This document shows, one piece after another, positions 63,245 to 64,000 of a stretch of DNA of 64,000 bases. The stretch covers positions 5,764,501 through 5,828,500 of the forward strand of contig NZ_CP076668.1 in the NCBI RefSeq assembly GCF_018968705.1, given 5' to 3'. Numbering within the stretch: the stretch's first letter is position 1; each line of letters starts with the position of its first letter. The position numbers and the translations under genes were made by a program. The DNA is from Pseudomonas lijiangensis (GTDB lineage Bacteria; Pseudomonadota; Gammaproteobacteria; Pseudomonadales; Pseudomonadaceae). The notes beneath the pieces are model-generated. The model did not search any database, had not been told where the DNA came from, and was given only the letters and a program-made list of their open reading frames with translations.

Positions 63245-64000
63245 GTGCTCATCGCATTAGGACTTACCGTTGTACTCTTGTCGGTGTTCGGTGGCTTCGT
63301 TCTGTCAGGTGGCAGTCTTGGCCCTCTGTATCAACCGACCGAACTGCTGATGATTGGCGGAGCCGGTATCGGGGCGTTCATCGCGGCGAATAACGGCAAG
63401 GCCATCAAGGCCACTCTCAAGGCAATCTCGCGCTTCAAACGCAGCACCAAGTACGACAAGGCGTTGTACATGGCGCTGATGACCATGATGTACAACCTGC
63501 TGAGCAAGGCACGCCGCGAAGGCATGATGGCGCTGGAGCGCGATGTGGACGACCCGCAGCAAAGCCCGGACTTCAATCAGTTCCCACAACTCTCAAACGA
63601 CCCGCTGATCATCAACTTCATCACCGACTACCTGCGCCTGTTGATCAGCAGCTCGATGCAGCCCCATGAACTCGACGAGTTGATGATGCACGAGATCGAA
63701 GAGTTCGAGCATGAAGCCGCTCTGCCTTCCGATGCCTTGTACAAGGTCAGCGATGGCTTGCCAGCCTTCGGCATCGTAGCGGCAGTCATGGGTGTGGTCA
63801 AAGCCCTGAGCGCAGCAGGTGTCGGCCCGGAAGAAATGGGCCAGATGATTGCTCACGCACTGGTCGGCACCTTTCTGGGTATTTACCTGGCCTATGGCGT
63901 CGTTGCACCGCTGGCTTGCCGCATAGAACGTCAGGCCGCCGAGTGTACCAAGATGCTGCACTGTATCCGCGTCACGCTGGTGGCCAACCTGCAAGGGATG
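63245..64000 (+). CDS. motA: Flagellar stator protein MotA, 5' part
   Basis: 252 residues are visible and the frame continues past the right edge. It starts with GTG at 63245, AAGGA about six bases before. Transmembrane helices lie at about 2-22, 30-50, 175-195 and 205-225. Conserved features are the large cytoplasmic loop with charged residues (SKARREGMMALERDVDDP) that pushes on FliG, and DALYKVSDGLPAFGIVAAVMGVVKAL near the third helix. It forms the proton channel with MotB, which should follow. It is the longer, LafT/enterobacterial-type MotA form. Confidence 0.9.
   Translation, partial: MLIALGLTVVLLSVFGGFVLSGGSLGPLYQPTELLMIGGAGIGAFIAANNGKAIKATLKAISRFKRSTKYDKALYMALMTMMYNLLSKARREGMMALERDVDDPQQSPDFNQFPQLSNDPLIINFITDYLRLLISSSMQPHELDELMMHEIEEFEHEAALPSDALYKVSDGLPAFGIVAAVMGVVKALSAAGVGPEEMGQMIAHALVGTFLGIYLAYGVVAPLACRIERQAAECTKMLHCIRVTLVANLQGM

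Overview
The window looks like chromosomal DNA of a fluorescent, plant- or soil-associated Pseudomonas. It is GC-rich, gene-dense, and free of tRNA, rRNA, phage or IS genes. The housekeeping genes (uvrD, pdxY, opgD, clsA, a DUF3301 protein, zigA) read as Pseudomonas proteins. I cannot fix the species from sequence alone.

Left part (1-17.2 kb): housekeeping and zinc homeostasis. It starts with the N-terminus of a membrane protein on the minus strand. Then come uvrD, a Tim44-like membrane protein, a SMI1/KNR4 protein, a K+/H+-type antiporter with a strikingly structured minus-strand leader, an acyl-CoA thioesterase, pdxY, and a CobW-family GTPase. A zinc-limitation block follows: zigA and a DUF1826 gene, a small secreted protein, and a Tat-exported amidase. 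Two near-palindromic Zur-type boxes sit in its promoters, and a good parS-like 16-mer lies next to it. Two lipid genes (cardiolipin synthase, cyclopropane synthase) close the section.

Middle part (17.4-35.6 kb): accessory and envelope functions. Three SPFH (HflK/HflC-like) proteins and a heavy-metal P-type ATPase form a tightly overlapping minus-strand operon behind a third Zur-type box. Then come opgD (periplasmic glucan), a Wzy/WaaL-like polymerase paired with a secreted PslG-like glycosidase, a FixLJ-like two-component pair, an ABC transporter without a binding protein, and an HBM-type chemoreceptor behind a sigma-28 promoter.

Right part (35.7-64 kb): a nearly complete flagellar cluster in enterobacterial style. 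It contains flgAMN, flgBCDEFGHIJ, flgKL, the minus-strand operons fliFGHIJK and fliLMNOPQR, fliE, fliDST, flhDC and the start of motA. FlhDC is not the normal flagellar master regulator of Pseudomonas, which uses FleQ with sigma-54 for its polar flagellum. This is therefore most likely a second, horizontally acquired flagellar system, of the kind known from Azotobacter and from P. fluorescens F113. Five sequences fitting sigma-28 (FliA) promoters precede the chemoreceptor, flgM, flgK, fliD and motA. FlgM, FliS, FliT and FlgN provide the export-coupled checkpoint and chaperones. Flagellin, FlhA/FlhB, FliA and the chemotaxis kinase are not in the window.

Scattered through the window are palindromic intergenic elements of at least four families. 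Two families share terminal inverted repeats and behave like small non-autonomous mobile elements that abut stop codons.
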